49,285 nucleotides of DNA from the NCBI GenBank assembly GCA_013202295.1, contig JABMRT010000092.1, positions 1-49,285 of the forward strand, given 5' to 3'. The DNA is from Candidatus Zhuqueibacterota bacterium. Its GTDB lineage: Bacteria > Zhuqueibacterota > QNDG01 > JABMRT01. Below are positions 18,490 to 26,811 of this stretch, one piece after another. The position numbers and the translations under genes were made by a program. The notes beneath the pieces were generated by a model. It saw only the letters and a list, made by a program, of their open reading frames with translations. It was not told the origin of the DNA and ran no database searches. Numbering within the stretch: position 1 is the stretch's first letter; every line of letters begins with the position of its first letter.

Positions 18490-19251
18490 TTGGAGCAATC
18501 TCTATTTAATGCAAGTATATATATCAAGCATAGGTTAAAATTGGTCAATCCGGATTCATATCAGTTTCCGAAGTTATGCGTTTTGGGGTTTTTCCCAACA
18601 CTTTATAGGTATATTAGCCAACACTTTGATATACAAAAAGTCGATTTTATCAATACACGTCATCCTTATTTTATACTTAAAAAGGGTGAATTACAAATCG
18701 CATTTCTTTGTCCAGGAGTGGGGGCTCCACTGGCTGGAGCACAACTGGATGAAACGATTGCAATGGGAGCTGAAAAAATATTGTTCTTTGGGTCTTGCGG
18801 CGTGATTGATCCTCATGTTAGAATGGATTCAATAATCTTGCTAAATGGTGCTGTAAGTGATGAAGGAACATCTCGACATTATAAAGCAGAATCCAATTCA
18901 ATTCAGCCTGATTGTTCATTATTCGATTCACTGCAAAGGACTTTTATAGCGAAGGGAATTCCATGTTTTCCGGGTAAAACATGGACAACAGATGCTGTCT
19001 ATCGAGAAACTCCAAGCAAAATTAAAGATATGCGCCAAAAAGGATGTGTTTGTGTGGACATGGAATCATCGGCACTTTTCTCAATTGCAAGATTCTATCA
19101 AAAAAAGATTGCGGGATTTCTGGTTCCTGGAGATAGATTAACAGAGCACACTTGGCAGCCCTATATAAGAAATGATAATCACCTGCATTTAAAGCCATCT
19201 AATCTTCTAGAATTAGTGTTTGATTCATTAATAGATAATGAATTAAAATAA
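18490..19251 (+). CDS. Nucleoside phosphorylase, uridine phosphorylase-like
   Basis: This member of the PNP/UDP phosphorylase family has 253 residues. Such enzymes split nucleosides with phosphate in salvage. Family features include LCPGVGAPLAGAQLDETIAMG (phosphate-binding region), ILFFGSCGVID, and VCVDMESSALFSIARF, whose MES motif binds the ribose. The substrate (uridine, another nucleoside or a nucleoside-like compound) cannot be fixed. The TTG at 18490 follows AAGGA by 8 bases, and an in-frame stop lies shortly upstream at 18469, so no longer start is available. Confidence 0.85.
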   Translation: MEQSLFNASIYIKHRLKLVNPDSYQFPKLCVLGFFPTLYRYISQHFDIQKVDFINTRHPYFILKKGELQIAFLCPGVGAPLAGAQLDETIAMGAEKILFFGSCGVIDPHVRMDSIILLNGAVSDEGTSRHYKAESNSIQPDCSLFDSLQRTFIAKGIPCFPGKTWTTDAVYRETPSKIKDMRQKGCVCVDMESSALFSIARFYQKKIAGFLVPGDRLTEHTWQPYIRNDNHLHLKPSNLLELVFDSLIDNELK

Positions 19252-19398
19252 ATTAATTCAGCCTTTATAATGAATAGTTTGTCAAGTATATTCACTATTA
19301 TTTTATTGTTAAATGCTTATTTTTTGTTTACATTAACACTTACAATTTAATATGCAAAATGTGCGTGTCATTTTTTAAAGTCCTTTCAGGGGGAATAC

Positions 19399-20541
19399 AT
19401 GTGGCAGCGGCAACGTAAATTCATTGCCATTTCGATAACAATATACTTTCTGTTAATACCTATAAATTACGCCGAGATTTCCACAGGCATCCGTGTTTAC
19501 AATAATCAATGGCATGAGACTTGGCTCATCACACCGGCCCCGGTATTGACGTTCTCCAGCAAATGGATGGCGCTTCAATTTGATGGTACATTTGGTACTT
19601 ATTCTCCTCAAGCAGCTCCATATAACTATATCATTCAATCCCGCTTTTCAATGATTCCGATGTTACGTCTTAAAGTTGGCCCTATTGAGTCAGGTTTAGG
19701 TTACGGATATGCCTATCAATTCAGCCGGAACGAAATACTGAATAAATCAGATCAGTGGGAATTTTCATCTCTTCAGGAGAACAGCGGTGAATTTCGATTT
19801 TTGATTGGATTGGGATTTTCTGTTTCAGACCATTTAAATTTTCATGTCAATGGAGGCTACCATTATCTAAATCAAAACAACCTTGCCTATTCTTTCGGAA
19901 TGAGTATTGGTTTCAAGCAATCAATCTCTGAAATCCCCGAAAAGGAATCTGTAACAGATAATAGGCCTTCTCCAGATAATCAATCTATCAATACTGTTGA
20001 GCGTTCTGATTCTCAGCCAGCCATTGAGATAACAAATCAAACGAAATCTCAAGTTCCAGAATTGGAGCCCAAGGCTACCGCTCAAATCAAAACCGTTTGT
20101 TTAATTGGAACCCAGGACAAATTTATCAATGAAATAAACGCATCTCTCGAAGCGGCCCTAATTAAAAATGGAACAAGTGTACTGAGCTGGGATAAAATCA
20201 AAGTGGCTGTCAGGAAACATCATCAAAAAATGCGTATCGAGGAATCCAATGGCAACTCAAGTTATGATGATCGCGATGACTTTTTTATGAATGATATGCA
20301 AATCTTTTTTAATGGTGCTGAGTTATTCGCCCTTGATGCTGTGATTGATACCAAACTGCGATATATCTATGAAACATATGGTGAAGAGATTTTAGTGAAT
20401 GCGGCATATATCCGTGTGCTGCATCCCAAGACAGGCGAGATTTTAATAGCGATAGAATATGATAAACCGGAATCTTCATACTCTGAATGCAAGGCTGCCT
20501 TAACAACACAATTAATTCAAAAATTGTATACTCAAAATTAG
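19399..20541 (+). CDS. Exported protein: beta-barrel part plus CsgG/LPP20-like C-terminal domain
   Basis: The 380-residue product has a signal peptide ending about INYAE. Residues 25-180 alternate hydrophobic strands (MALQFDGTFGTYS, GPIESGLGYGYAYQFS, FRFLIGLGFSVSDHLNFHVNGGYHY) and look like a small outer-membrane barrel. A Pro/Gln/Glu-rich linker spans about 181-230. The C-terminal domain (about 232-380) runs KTVCLIGTQDKFINEINASL, ALDAVIDTKLRYIYETYGEE, VNAAYIRVLHPKTGEILIAIEY. This is the alpha/beta pattern of CsgG/LPP20/FlgO-like periplasmic domains, where a residue series covering 'variable metabolite state, then VLxPxTGEIL' is common. The fold call is by eye. GGGGG precedes the ATG. Its neighbours give no functional hint. 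Confidence 0.65.
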   Translation: MWQRQRKFIAISITIYFLLIPINYAEISTGIRVYNNQWHETWLITPAPVLTFSSKWMALQFDGTFGTYSPQAAPYNYIIQSRFSMIPMLRLKVGPIESGLGYGYAYQFSRNEILNKSDQWEFSSLQENSGEFRFLIGLGFSVSDHLNFHVNGGYHYLNQNNLAYSFGMSIGFKQSISEIPEKESVTDNRPSPDNQSINTVERSDSQPAIEITNQTKSQVPELEPKATAQIKTVCLIGTQDKFINEINASLEAALIKNGTSVLSWDKIKVAVRKHHQKMRIEESNGNSSYDDRDDFFMNDMQIFFNGAELFALDAVIDTKLRYIYETYGEEILVNAAYIRVLHPKTGEILIAIEYDKPESSYSECKAALTTQLIQKLYTQN

Positions 20542-20620
20542 GGTAATAAAATTTCCGTATTACACAAATTCTTAAGTAATATTTATATATATCTTATAAA
20601 CATCTTCAGTCTGAAAGCCT

Positions 20621-20788
20621 TCAGAACCCTCTGTGATATAGAATTCGCATCGTCTCCCTGATCCAATATTTAAAAATCACACTATAGTGAACAAATATAT
20701 CTTCACCACCTTCACGCTCGATGAAACTGAATCCTTTAGTCCGGTTGAACCATTTAACAGCATCTTTTTCTATCTCTTATCTCTCCAT
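20621..20788 (-). pseudogene. Decayed cold-shock protein gene (CspA family)
   Basis: On the minus strand 20758-20681 reads [14 protein letters not shown] and then [12 protein letters not shown], an unmistakable cold-shock domain with both RNA-binding motifs (KGFSFI and the IFVHYS segment). The frame is broken at both ends. An ATG at 20788 is followed after two codons by a TAA, and after VHYS the frame continues with unrelated codons to a TGA at 20621, so the C-terminal strands are lost. No usable start codon lies between the TAA and the domain. It would have encoded an RNA chaperone of about 67 residues. It lies just downstream of the DUF2723-tail-like gene on the same strand. Confidence 0.8.
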
Positions 20789-20812
20789 TGACAGTTCTAT
20801 AATACCGTCGCA

Positions 20813-21889
20813 TCAATGGTTATTCATTTTGCTATGAACGCTAGAATCATCGTTGTTATCCAATTTTGGTAGAATTGCATGCTTTAAAGGCCCTGCCTGT
20901 AAAAGAGAAATTAATTTTTCGGATGGTTTATTTTGTACATAGAAAGTATGCTCTACAAAAAGACATGCCAGTTCAGTATACTGTTCTCGTATTTGCGTAA
21001 TAAAACTGGATAATGAAGTGTCTGCATGATTTATCTCATTAAAATATTGTGGTTCAAGTAAAAGTTTTTCAATCGATGACCAGTTAATCCGTTCTATTTC
21101 TGGAACAGTTTTTTCATTTAATTGATAGACCAATCCATTCAGGATCATATGGACATTCTCATACACCGCACTTGGATCTTTTAATCCTGCAATCATATAA
21201 ATAGGTCTATTCTTGATATTATCAACCACAAGCGTGTTTATCCCTTTTTTGTAAACAGGATTTGAAGTGCATTCAAGATTATAAAACTTCGAGATCTCCA
21301 TAAAGAACTCAATCTCATACGATTCAACATTTTCGGATATAACTGGGGATATTTCAAAAGTAATATTTCGAATCTCTTCACGCGTTATCCTTAATTCAGG
21401 TGGATTCATGTGAAGAGGATCATTTGATTCCATTAATGACAAATACCAAGGATATTGTAAAAAATACACAGGTACAATGCTCACATCTTTTCGAACAGAT
21501 TCAATCAATTGGAGATAGTAAAACCCCATGGAATCAACAATATGATAAGTAAGTAAAATGCCATTCTTGTCACAAGCTCGCAAACAGTTTGCTTGGTATT
21601 CGAGATACCAATCGGGGAATGCACCTTGAATCCTGGCCTGCTTAAATGTATCCACCAATTGATCAAAATTCCAGGCCCGCATTGCATTGATTACTTGCTT
21701 GGCAAAAACAACTTGAAAATACTCAAGTTTTTCAGCGGTTTGAACCTCTGATGGTACTGACGCGATGTATTTCGGATTTACAGGAATAGTTTTACAATAA
21801 CACTCTTTCAACCCGTTGAAAAAACTTAAAGTAATGAGAATATCGGTGAGCACATGGATTCTTTTAAATTTACTTGTATTGTTTGGCAT
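20813..21889 (-). CDS. Stand-alone homologue of the soluble tail of DUF2723 membrane proteins
   Basis: The 358-residue protein has a hydrophobic N-terminal stretch (about 12-32). It then resembles the C-terminal, non-membrane part of large DUF2723 proteins of Bacteroidota and relatives. Key matches to my recollection of that family are NGILLTYHIVDSMGFYYLQ followed by SVRKDVSIVPVYFLQYPWYL (compare the usual 'ILFTNGDNDTFPLWYxQ...RxDVxVVNLSLLNTxWY'), and RPIYMIAGLKD with LNGLVYQL. The multi-helix membrane part is absent. Function is unknown; DUF2723 proteins are thought to be glycosyltransferase-like membrane proteins. The ATG follows AGGATCT. A promoter lies at 21939-21967. Confidence 0.6.
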   Translation of the reverse strand: MPNNTSKFKRIHVLTDILITLSFFNGLKECYCKTIPVNPKYIASVPSEVQTAEKLEYFQVVFAKQVINAMRAWNFDQLVDTFKQARIQGAFPDWYLEYQANCLRACDKNGILLTYHIVDSMGFYYLQLIESVRKDVSIVPVYFLQYPWYLSLMESNDPLHMNPPELRITREEIRNITFEISPVISENVESYEIEFFMEISKFYNLECTSNPVYKKGINTLVVDNIKNRPIYMIAGLKDPSAVYENVHMILNGLVYQLNEKTVPEIERINWSSIEKLLLEPQYFNEINHADTSLSSFITQIREQYTELACLFVEHTFYVQNKPSEKLISLLQAGPLKHAILPKLDNNDDSSVHSKMNNH

Positions 21890-21938
21890 AGATCCTGCCT
21901 GTTAATACCATCAGATAATTTGTGTATTGATATAAAAC

Positions 21939-21967
21939 ATGATAAATGTGATTAAAATGGAATCCAA
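21939..21967 (-). promoter_or_regulatory. Candidate promoter for the 20813-21889 gene
   Basis: Minus-strand TTGGAT (21967-21962), 17-base spacer, TATCAT (21944-21939), about 50 bases upstream of the ATG. Both boxes match the consensus only partly. Confidence 0.4.
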
Positions 21968-22088
21968 CACATTGATTTAATTTGTCTTATAAAGATCACA
22001 ATATTTAAGATTTTTATAAAGACATAGTCAAAAGAAAATGACACATGTTCACTTGAATTGACATTAAATACTATAAGGATTTTATACA

Positions 22089-24212
22089 ATGTCATCCTTG
22101 CCAATAAAAATAATTATCGCTGAATCCAATTCGAACATTGTAATGCAGATAAATAAAAGTCTTGGACAGATCAATATCCCTCATACCATTGACTGGACAA
22201 AATCGCTCGATGAACTGGTCCGACAATTACGAATCATGCCATCTGAGGTCATCTTGATTTCGCAGGATATTTTAACTGAGGCACAGGAAACACATTTGTG
22301 TAATTTATCATATAGTGTTCCGGATGCAGTTTGGATCGTGATGCTCGATGATCCAGACAGCTGGATTGTTCCGAAAAAATGCCCCATCATTTTTCAGGAT
22401 TTTCTGCTTAAACCTTCAGATTTGAACCAAATCCTACCATTCAGGATCACACAAGCGCTACAAAGAGCACGTTTAAACAATATACACATGAGACATATAA
22501 TCGGTTTCAAATTAATGATAGAAAAATTTCTATATCCGATCTGTATTTGTGATAATCATTTTCAACCATTGTATAAGAATAATTGCTGGGAATCTACAGT
22601 AAATGAAAAAGAAACCTCCTTCTGGAGTCAAATAAACACTGACCCTATTAAATTAACTCTACCTTCGACAATCATGATAAATGATAAAAACAATTTACCT
22701 ATGAAAATGAATCTGATTATGTCACAAATTGAATGGGAAGGGGAAACGGCGTACTGCATGCTGCTTTCTCCTTATATGGATACATTGTCGGATCAAAGCC
22801 TTAAAACATCATTTTATTCAAATGTGAAGTCGCACCTGATTCAACCTGCCGAACAGTTAATGGATTTATTGAAAGACCGAAACCTGAATAAAATTGAATA
22901 TCAGAAGGCAACCGAAAAAGCACATACGATAACATCCCAGCTTTATACAAAGATCTCTGCAATCACAGAGATATCACAAATCGAGAATGGCAGTTTTTCA
23001 CTTAAAAAGGAGAAATTTGACCTGCTTCCTGTTTTCAATAATGCAATTCAAAAATATACAGATCAGACTAATAATTCAAAGATAACCTTACAAGTACTGT
23101 TGCCAGATTCAATTAATCCTCTTCTGGGAGACAAAGACCGTATTAAATCAATCATTGAACATTTACTTGATAATGCGTTCAAATACACAAAACAGGGCAA
23201 TGTAGATATATCGGTTCTTGCAGGAAAGGATCATGTCGCCTGTTCAGTATTGGATACAGGTGTAGGGCTAAAGCCCGAAAAACTTAAAACCATTTTTGAC
23301 CCACTTGAATCACTCAATGATGGACAACAAGTTCTCAATATGGGATTGCCTCTTGTAAAAGTGATTATCAAGGCGCATGGCGGAAAAATCTGGATGGAAA
23401 GTGAACCAGGACAAGGATGCCGTCTCACATTTACACTTCCATATTATAACAAAAAATCTGTTCTTGAAAGCGAACTCCTTCAGGCTCAAAGAAAAAACCA
23501 ATCTACAAACAATGTTTTTACCCTGTTCACACTACAGCTCTCTTTTTTTGACGATGAGGAACTGAATATAAAAATCACCCATCTATTAAAATCCACATTC
23601 AAAGAGGTTGGCTTTTTTCTGAGGGATGAATCTTCTAAATATTATCTCATTTGCCAAAGTTATATCACAATCCCTATGCTGCGGCAGTTTAAAAAGAGTT
23701 TGAAACAAGTATTATTAGAGAACGCACAGTATGATCTTCTGGATTTCAATTTTAAGCTGTTGGAATATCCGGCAGATGCAAAAAATGTGGAGACAATGAT
23801 TGATCAGATCGATGAAGATCTGAAAAATGAAATTCGGTTAAATCATCAATGTGAGATACTCATTGTGGATGATGAAGAAGCCATTATTGACACACTCAAC
23901 CGGATGCTTCGACAAACCGGATATCGACATATCCATACCGCATCCAATGGATTGCAGGCATTGAACCGAATTGAGAAACACATCCCGGATTTAATTATTC
24001 TTGATATGCGTATGCCTGAAATGAGCGGTTATGAATTATTGGGCAGACTTAAAGAAAATCCGAAATATCGTTTCATTCCTGTGGCGATCATGTCGGGCTA
24101 TCCTCTAAAAAATGATCTACTAGAAAGAGCAGAATGCACTCCGGATATTGTGACTTTAAATAAACCCATTCCAAAGGATGAGTTTCTTCATAAGGTTTAT
24201 TATTTACTCTGA
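22089..24212 (+). CDS. Hybrid histidine kinase-like protein with degenerate input and GGDEF-like regions
   Basis: This 707-residue signalling protein has several parts. Residues 1-125 look like a receiver fold without the phosphorylatable aspartate. Residues 140-230 may be PAS-like. The helical dimerisation region (about 240-300) has SHLIQP (His249) in place of the usual SHELRTP. The ATPase domain (about 305-452) is intact: LLDNAFKYT (Asn362), DTGVG (389-393), GLPLVK, and GGKIWMESEPGQG. Residues about 475-580 resemble a GGDEF fold lacking the GGDEF loop and ending EYPADAKNVETMIDQIDEDL. A C-terminal receiver (588-707) is complete with Asp594-595, phosphoacceptor Asp639 and Lys692. AAGGA lies 8 bases before the ATG. 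It is probably cytoplasmic, since no membrane helix is visible. Genes for a second kinase and a receiver follow. Confidence 0.88.
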   Translation: MSSLPIKIIIAESNSNIVMQINKSLGQINIPHTIDWTKSLDELVRQLRIMPSEVILISQDILTEAQETHLCNLSYSVPDAVWIVMLDDPDSWIVPKKCPIIFQDFLLKPSDLNQILPFRITQALQRARLNNIHMRHIIGFKLMIEKFLYPICICDNHFQPLYKNNCWESTVNEKETSFWSQINTDPIKLTLPSTIMINDKNNLPMKMNLIMSQIEWEGETAYCMLLSPYMDTLSDQSLKTSFYSNVKSHLIQPAEQLMDLLKDRNLNKIEYQKATEKAHTITSQLYTKISAITEISQIENGSFSLKKEKFDLLPVFNNAIQKYTDQTNNSKITLQVLLPDSINPLLGDKDRIKSIIEHLLDNAFKYTKQGNVDISVLAGKDHVACSVLDTGVGLKPEKLKTIFDPLESLNDGQQVLNMGLPLVKVIIKAHGGKIWMESEPGQGCRLTFTLPYYNKKSVLESELLQAQRKNQSTNNVFTLFTLQLSFFDDEELNIKITHLLKSTFKEVGFFLRDESSKYYLICQSYITIPMLRQFKKSLKQVLLENAQYDLLDFNFKLLEYPADAKNVETMIDQIDEDLKNEIRLNHQCEILIVDDEEAIIDTLNRMLRQTGYRHIHTASNGLQALNRIEKHIPDLIILDMRMPEMSGYELLGRLKENPKYRFIPVAIMSGYPLKNDLLERAECTPDIVTLNKPIPKDEFLHKVYYLL

Positions 24213-24359
24213 TATGCATAGTTGATAATTCTATTTGTGGATTCTCACAATTGAGTTTCATTACTTTTGTTATGACTAAAATTTCATTTGAGTTAAATAC
24301 TATTTTTGTCTACATTTGATTCGGATATTATATTTCGCATATCAGAGTAAATTGTATCA

Positions 24360-25757
24360 ATGAATACCTCCGTTAAACCATTAAAACTATTTATCATCGA
24401 AGACAACGAAACCGATATTGCCGTTGTACGCCGCCTTATTCAATCTTCAAAGCAAAACATTTTATTGGATTCCAGCACTCGCCTCAAGGAGGGTATCAAA
24501 CAGATTCTTGAAAATCAATATGACCTTCTGCTTCTGGATCTTTCGCTGCCTGATGGTCATGGGCTGGATGCATTGGTTCAATTTAAATCCAAATCTGTAC
24601 ACATTCCGGTCGTCATACTGACTTCAACCGACGATCGCGTTGTCGCGAGTATAGCTATCCGGCAGGGTGCGCAAGACTATATCGTAAAAGAATCCATCAC
24701 TGCGGCAAGTCTGCTTCACTCTATTCACTATGCCATTGAAAGAAAAGCTGTCGAAAACGCGTTGGAGACTGAGCGATCCAATTTTCACAGCATTGTCGAA
24801 ATGATCAATGAGGGTATTGTGGTCGCGACTCTGGATAGACGCGTACAATTCATCAATCGTGCTGCCGAGCATTTCCTTCAAACTGATCGTATTCAACTTA
24901 TTAATGCCCCCTTCCCTTTTAAAATTGAGGATGGTGAATTTTTTGAAATACCGATTCAACGGCTGAATGGAAACTTTGGGAGCGGAATCTGTCACACATT
25001 GAAAACAGATTGGATGGGCCAGGAAGCCCGGCTGATCATGATCCGTGACATAACTGTTGAAAAAGCCGCTGAACAAATGAAGGATGCATTTCTTCAGAAT
25101 GTGTCGCACGAATTACGTACCCCTCTCACTTCTATCCGTGAATCCATCGCTCAGGTTTCAGAAGGATTGCATGGCGAAATCAATGATAAGCAGGATCGAT
25201 ATCTTTCCCTCTGCTTAAATAATGTGGATTATCTCAAACGTACCGTGGATGATTTGCTTGATATATCAAAACTTGAGGCAGCTCGTTTTGAACTGAATAA
25301 AACATCTTTTGATTTCAGAGATCTTGTGAAGACTATCACCCTGTCATTTAAAAGCCCTGCAGTTTCAAAAAACATCCAACTGGACAAATCGTTACCGAAA
25401 TCACCCGTTATAGTAGAAGCGGACCGTGATAAGATCACCCGCGTCCTCATGAACATTATTGGGAATGCATTGAAATTCACAGAGGAAGGAAGCATCCATA
25501 TAAGTATTAAGAAGAAAATTGATCACCTGGAATGCTGTATTTCCGATACAGGGTTAGGGATTTCAAAAGAAGATTTACCTCATGTTTTTGACAAGTTTGT
25601 TCAATTTGGCAAACTTTCTCTCACTCATGAAATAGGGACCGGCTTGGGACTTTCTATTTCAAAAGCACTCATCGAATTGCATAATGGAAAAATTTGGGTC
25701 GAGAGCGAACTTAATAAAGGCAGTCAATTCTATTTCACACTTCCGGTTATCAAATAA
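24360..25757 (+). CDS. Hybrid sensor: receiver-PAS-histidine kinase
   Basis: A soluble 465-residue protein. An N-terminal receiver (about 8-125) has Glu14-Asp15, the phosphoacceptor Asp60 (LLLLDLSLPDGHG) and Lys110. A PAS domain covers about 140-235 (VEMINEGIVVATLDRRVQFINRAAE, MIRDITVEK). The HisKA domain has NVSHELRTPLTSIRES with phosphoacceptor His250. The HATPase domain has NIIGNALKFT, DTGLGIS and GTGLGLSISKALIELHNG. All catalytic boxes are intact, in contrast to the preceding kinase. The receiver-first order suggests that another kinase controls it. The 147-base gap from the upstream gene holds no clear terminator. Target unknown. Confidence 0.93.
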   Translation: MNTSVKPLKLFIIEDNETDIAVVRRLIQSSKQNILLDSSTRLKEGIKQILENQYDLLLLDLSLPDGHGLDALVQFKSKSVHIPVVILTSTDDRVVASIAIRQGAQDYIVKESITAASLLHSIHYAIERKAVENALETERSNFHSIVEMINEGIVVATLDRRVQFINRAAEHFLQTDRIQLINAPFPFKIEDGEFFEIPIQRLNGNFGSGICHTLKTDWMGQEARLIMIRDITVEKAAEQMKDAFLQNVSHELRTPLTSIRESIAQVSEGLHGEINDKQDRYLSLCLNNVDYLKRTVDDLLDISKLEAARFELNKTSFDFRDLVKTITLSFKSPAVSKNIQLDKSLPKSPVIVEADRDKITRVLMNIIGNALKFTEEGSIHISIKKKIDHLECCISDTGLGISKEDLPHVFDKFVQFGKLSLTHEIGTGLGLSISKALIELHNGKIWVESELNKGSQFYFTLPVIK

Positions 25758-25858
25758 ACGGAAATGAAATACATGTTGATTAAATGAACAATTGACTCAA
25801 TAAGATTGATTTCATAAATTGTGTATATCTTACATAAGAAAAATAACGGGGGACTCAG

Positions 25859-26227
25859 ATGAAAAAAATCTTGGTAGCAGATGACAATCCCGATATTCTG
25901 GAACTGCTTCAGTCCAGACTGAAAGCCAACAATTACGAGGTAGTCACTGCGGACAATGGAGTGAACACCCTTCTGAAAATCATTGAAGAGATACCGGATC
26001 TGATCATCCTTGATATCAAGATGCCGTCAGGAACCGGAATAGGTGTTTATGAAAATATCCAGCGTCAGAAACAGGTGGCTGGCATCCCTGTCATTTTTAT
26101 TACGGCTTATGCCAGTGCTGAAATAGAGGAACAGGTTCGTGAAATGGGCGCTGTGGATTTTATCTCAAAACCGTTTAACGCGGATGATTTACTCGAGAAG
26201 GTGAAGAAGGCGCTGGACGAATCATAG
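25859..26227 (+). CDS. Single-domain response regulator
   Basis: A 122-residue receiver without an output domain. It has Asp8-Asp9 (VADDNPD), the phosphoacceptor Asp52 (IILDIKMPSGTG), the switch Thr of ITAYAS and Lys104 (SKPFNADDL). It probably relays phosphate from the two kinases encoded just upstream to a partner elsewhere. GGGGG precedes the ATG. Confidence 0.93.
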   Translation: MKKILVADDNPDILELLQSRLKANNYEVVTADNGVNTLLKIIEEIPDLIILDIKMPSGTGIGVYENIQRQKQVAGIPVIFITAYASAEIEEQVREMGAVDFISKPFNADDLLEKVKKALDES

Positions 26228-26230
26228 AAA

Positions 26231-26253
26231 GTGGACAATATTATTCTGTCCAC
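26231..26253. terminator. Hairpin between convergent genes
   Basis: GTGGACA (26231-26237) and TGTCCAC (26247-26253) form a perfect 7-base stem with a 9-base loop between the receiver gene and the convergent adenosine-specific kinase gene. There is no T run on either side, so a terminator role is only likely from position. Confidence 0.35.
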
Positions 26254-26289
26254 GTGGAATTGTTAAACATTTAGAAAAAGCGGGATATC

Positions 26290-26775
26290 CTATTTCGCTT
26301 TATATCCGATCTGCCTCAAGAATATTTTTCGAGTTTCAATATCTTCAGGCGCTTCTATCCCCAAAGGGGATTCTCCATCCACAACACCGACAATACCTCT
26401 TCCCTGATCTGTTTCAATAATCAGGACTTGAGTTGGATTAGCTGTCGCGCAAAAGATCCGGCACACTTCAGGCACTTGCCGAATAACAGGAAGCACATTG
26501 ATCGGAAATGCGTTTTTCAGAAATATAATAAAACTGTGTCCGCAGGCAATGGATTGAGCATTCGTTTTGGCCAGTTCGATCATTGCGTCGTCTGTGCCGG
26601 AGTAACGAATTAGACGCGGTCCGGAGGCTTCACAAAATGCCAATCCGAATTCGATATTGGGGACGGTTTGAATGAGAGCCTCGTGAATATCCTCCACCGT
26701 TTTTATAAAATGTGATTGTCCAAATATAAAATTCAACGCACCTGGATTTTTAATAGGAACCACTTGAATATCCAC
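26290..26775 (-). CDS. Adenosine-specific kinase (DUF355 family)
   Basis: A small protein (161 residues) of the adenosine-specific kinase family, first described from hyperthermophilic archaea and also present in some bacteria. Nearly the whole family core is visible: GQSHFIKTVEDIHEAL, FGLAFCEASGPRLIRY, SIACGHSFIIFLKNAFPIN, EVCRIFCATANPTQV, GRGIVGVVDGESPLG. It is thought to phosphorylate adenosine or a related nucleoside; the physiological role in bacteria is unsettled. The GTG at 26775 gives MDIQVVPIKN, in line with the family, and lies 5 bases after AAGGAGG; the longer open frame begins at a TTG that overlaps this Shine-Dalgarno sequence. Last gene of the minus-strand cluster, 36 bases after gatA. 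Confidence 0.87.
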   Translation of the reverse strand: MDIQVVPIKNPGALNFIFGQSHFIKTVEDIHEALIQTVPNIEFGLAFCEASGPRLIRYSGTDDAMIELAKTNAQSIACGHSFIIFLKNAFPINVLPVIRQVPEVCRIFCATANPTQVLIIETDQGRGIVGVVDGESPLGIEAPEDIETRKIFLRQIGYKAK

Positions 26776-26811
26776 ATCCACCTCCTTCAATAAAAACGGA
26801 TTGTCTGGAAA

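Noticed and set aside
24624-25109. Minus-strand 161-codon frame
   Set aside because: It is opposite the receiver and PAS domains of the second hybrid kinase and has no features of its own.
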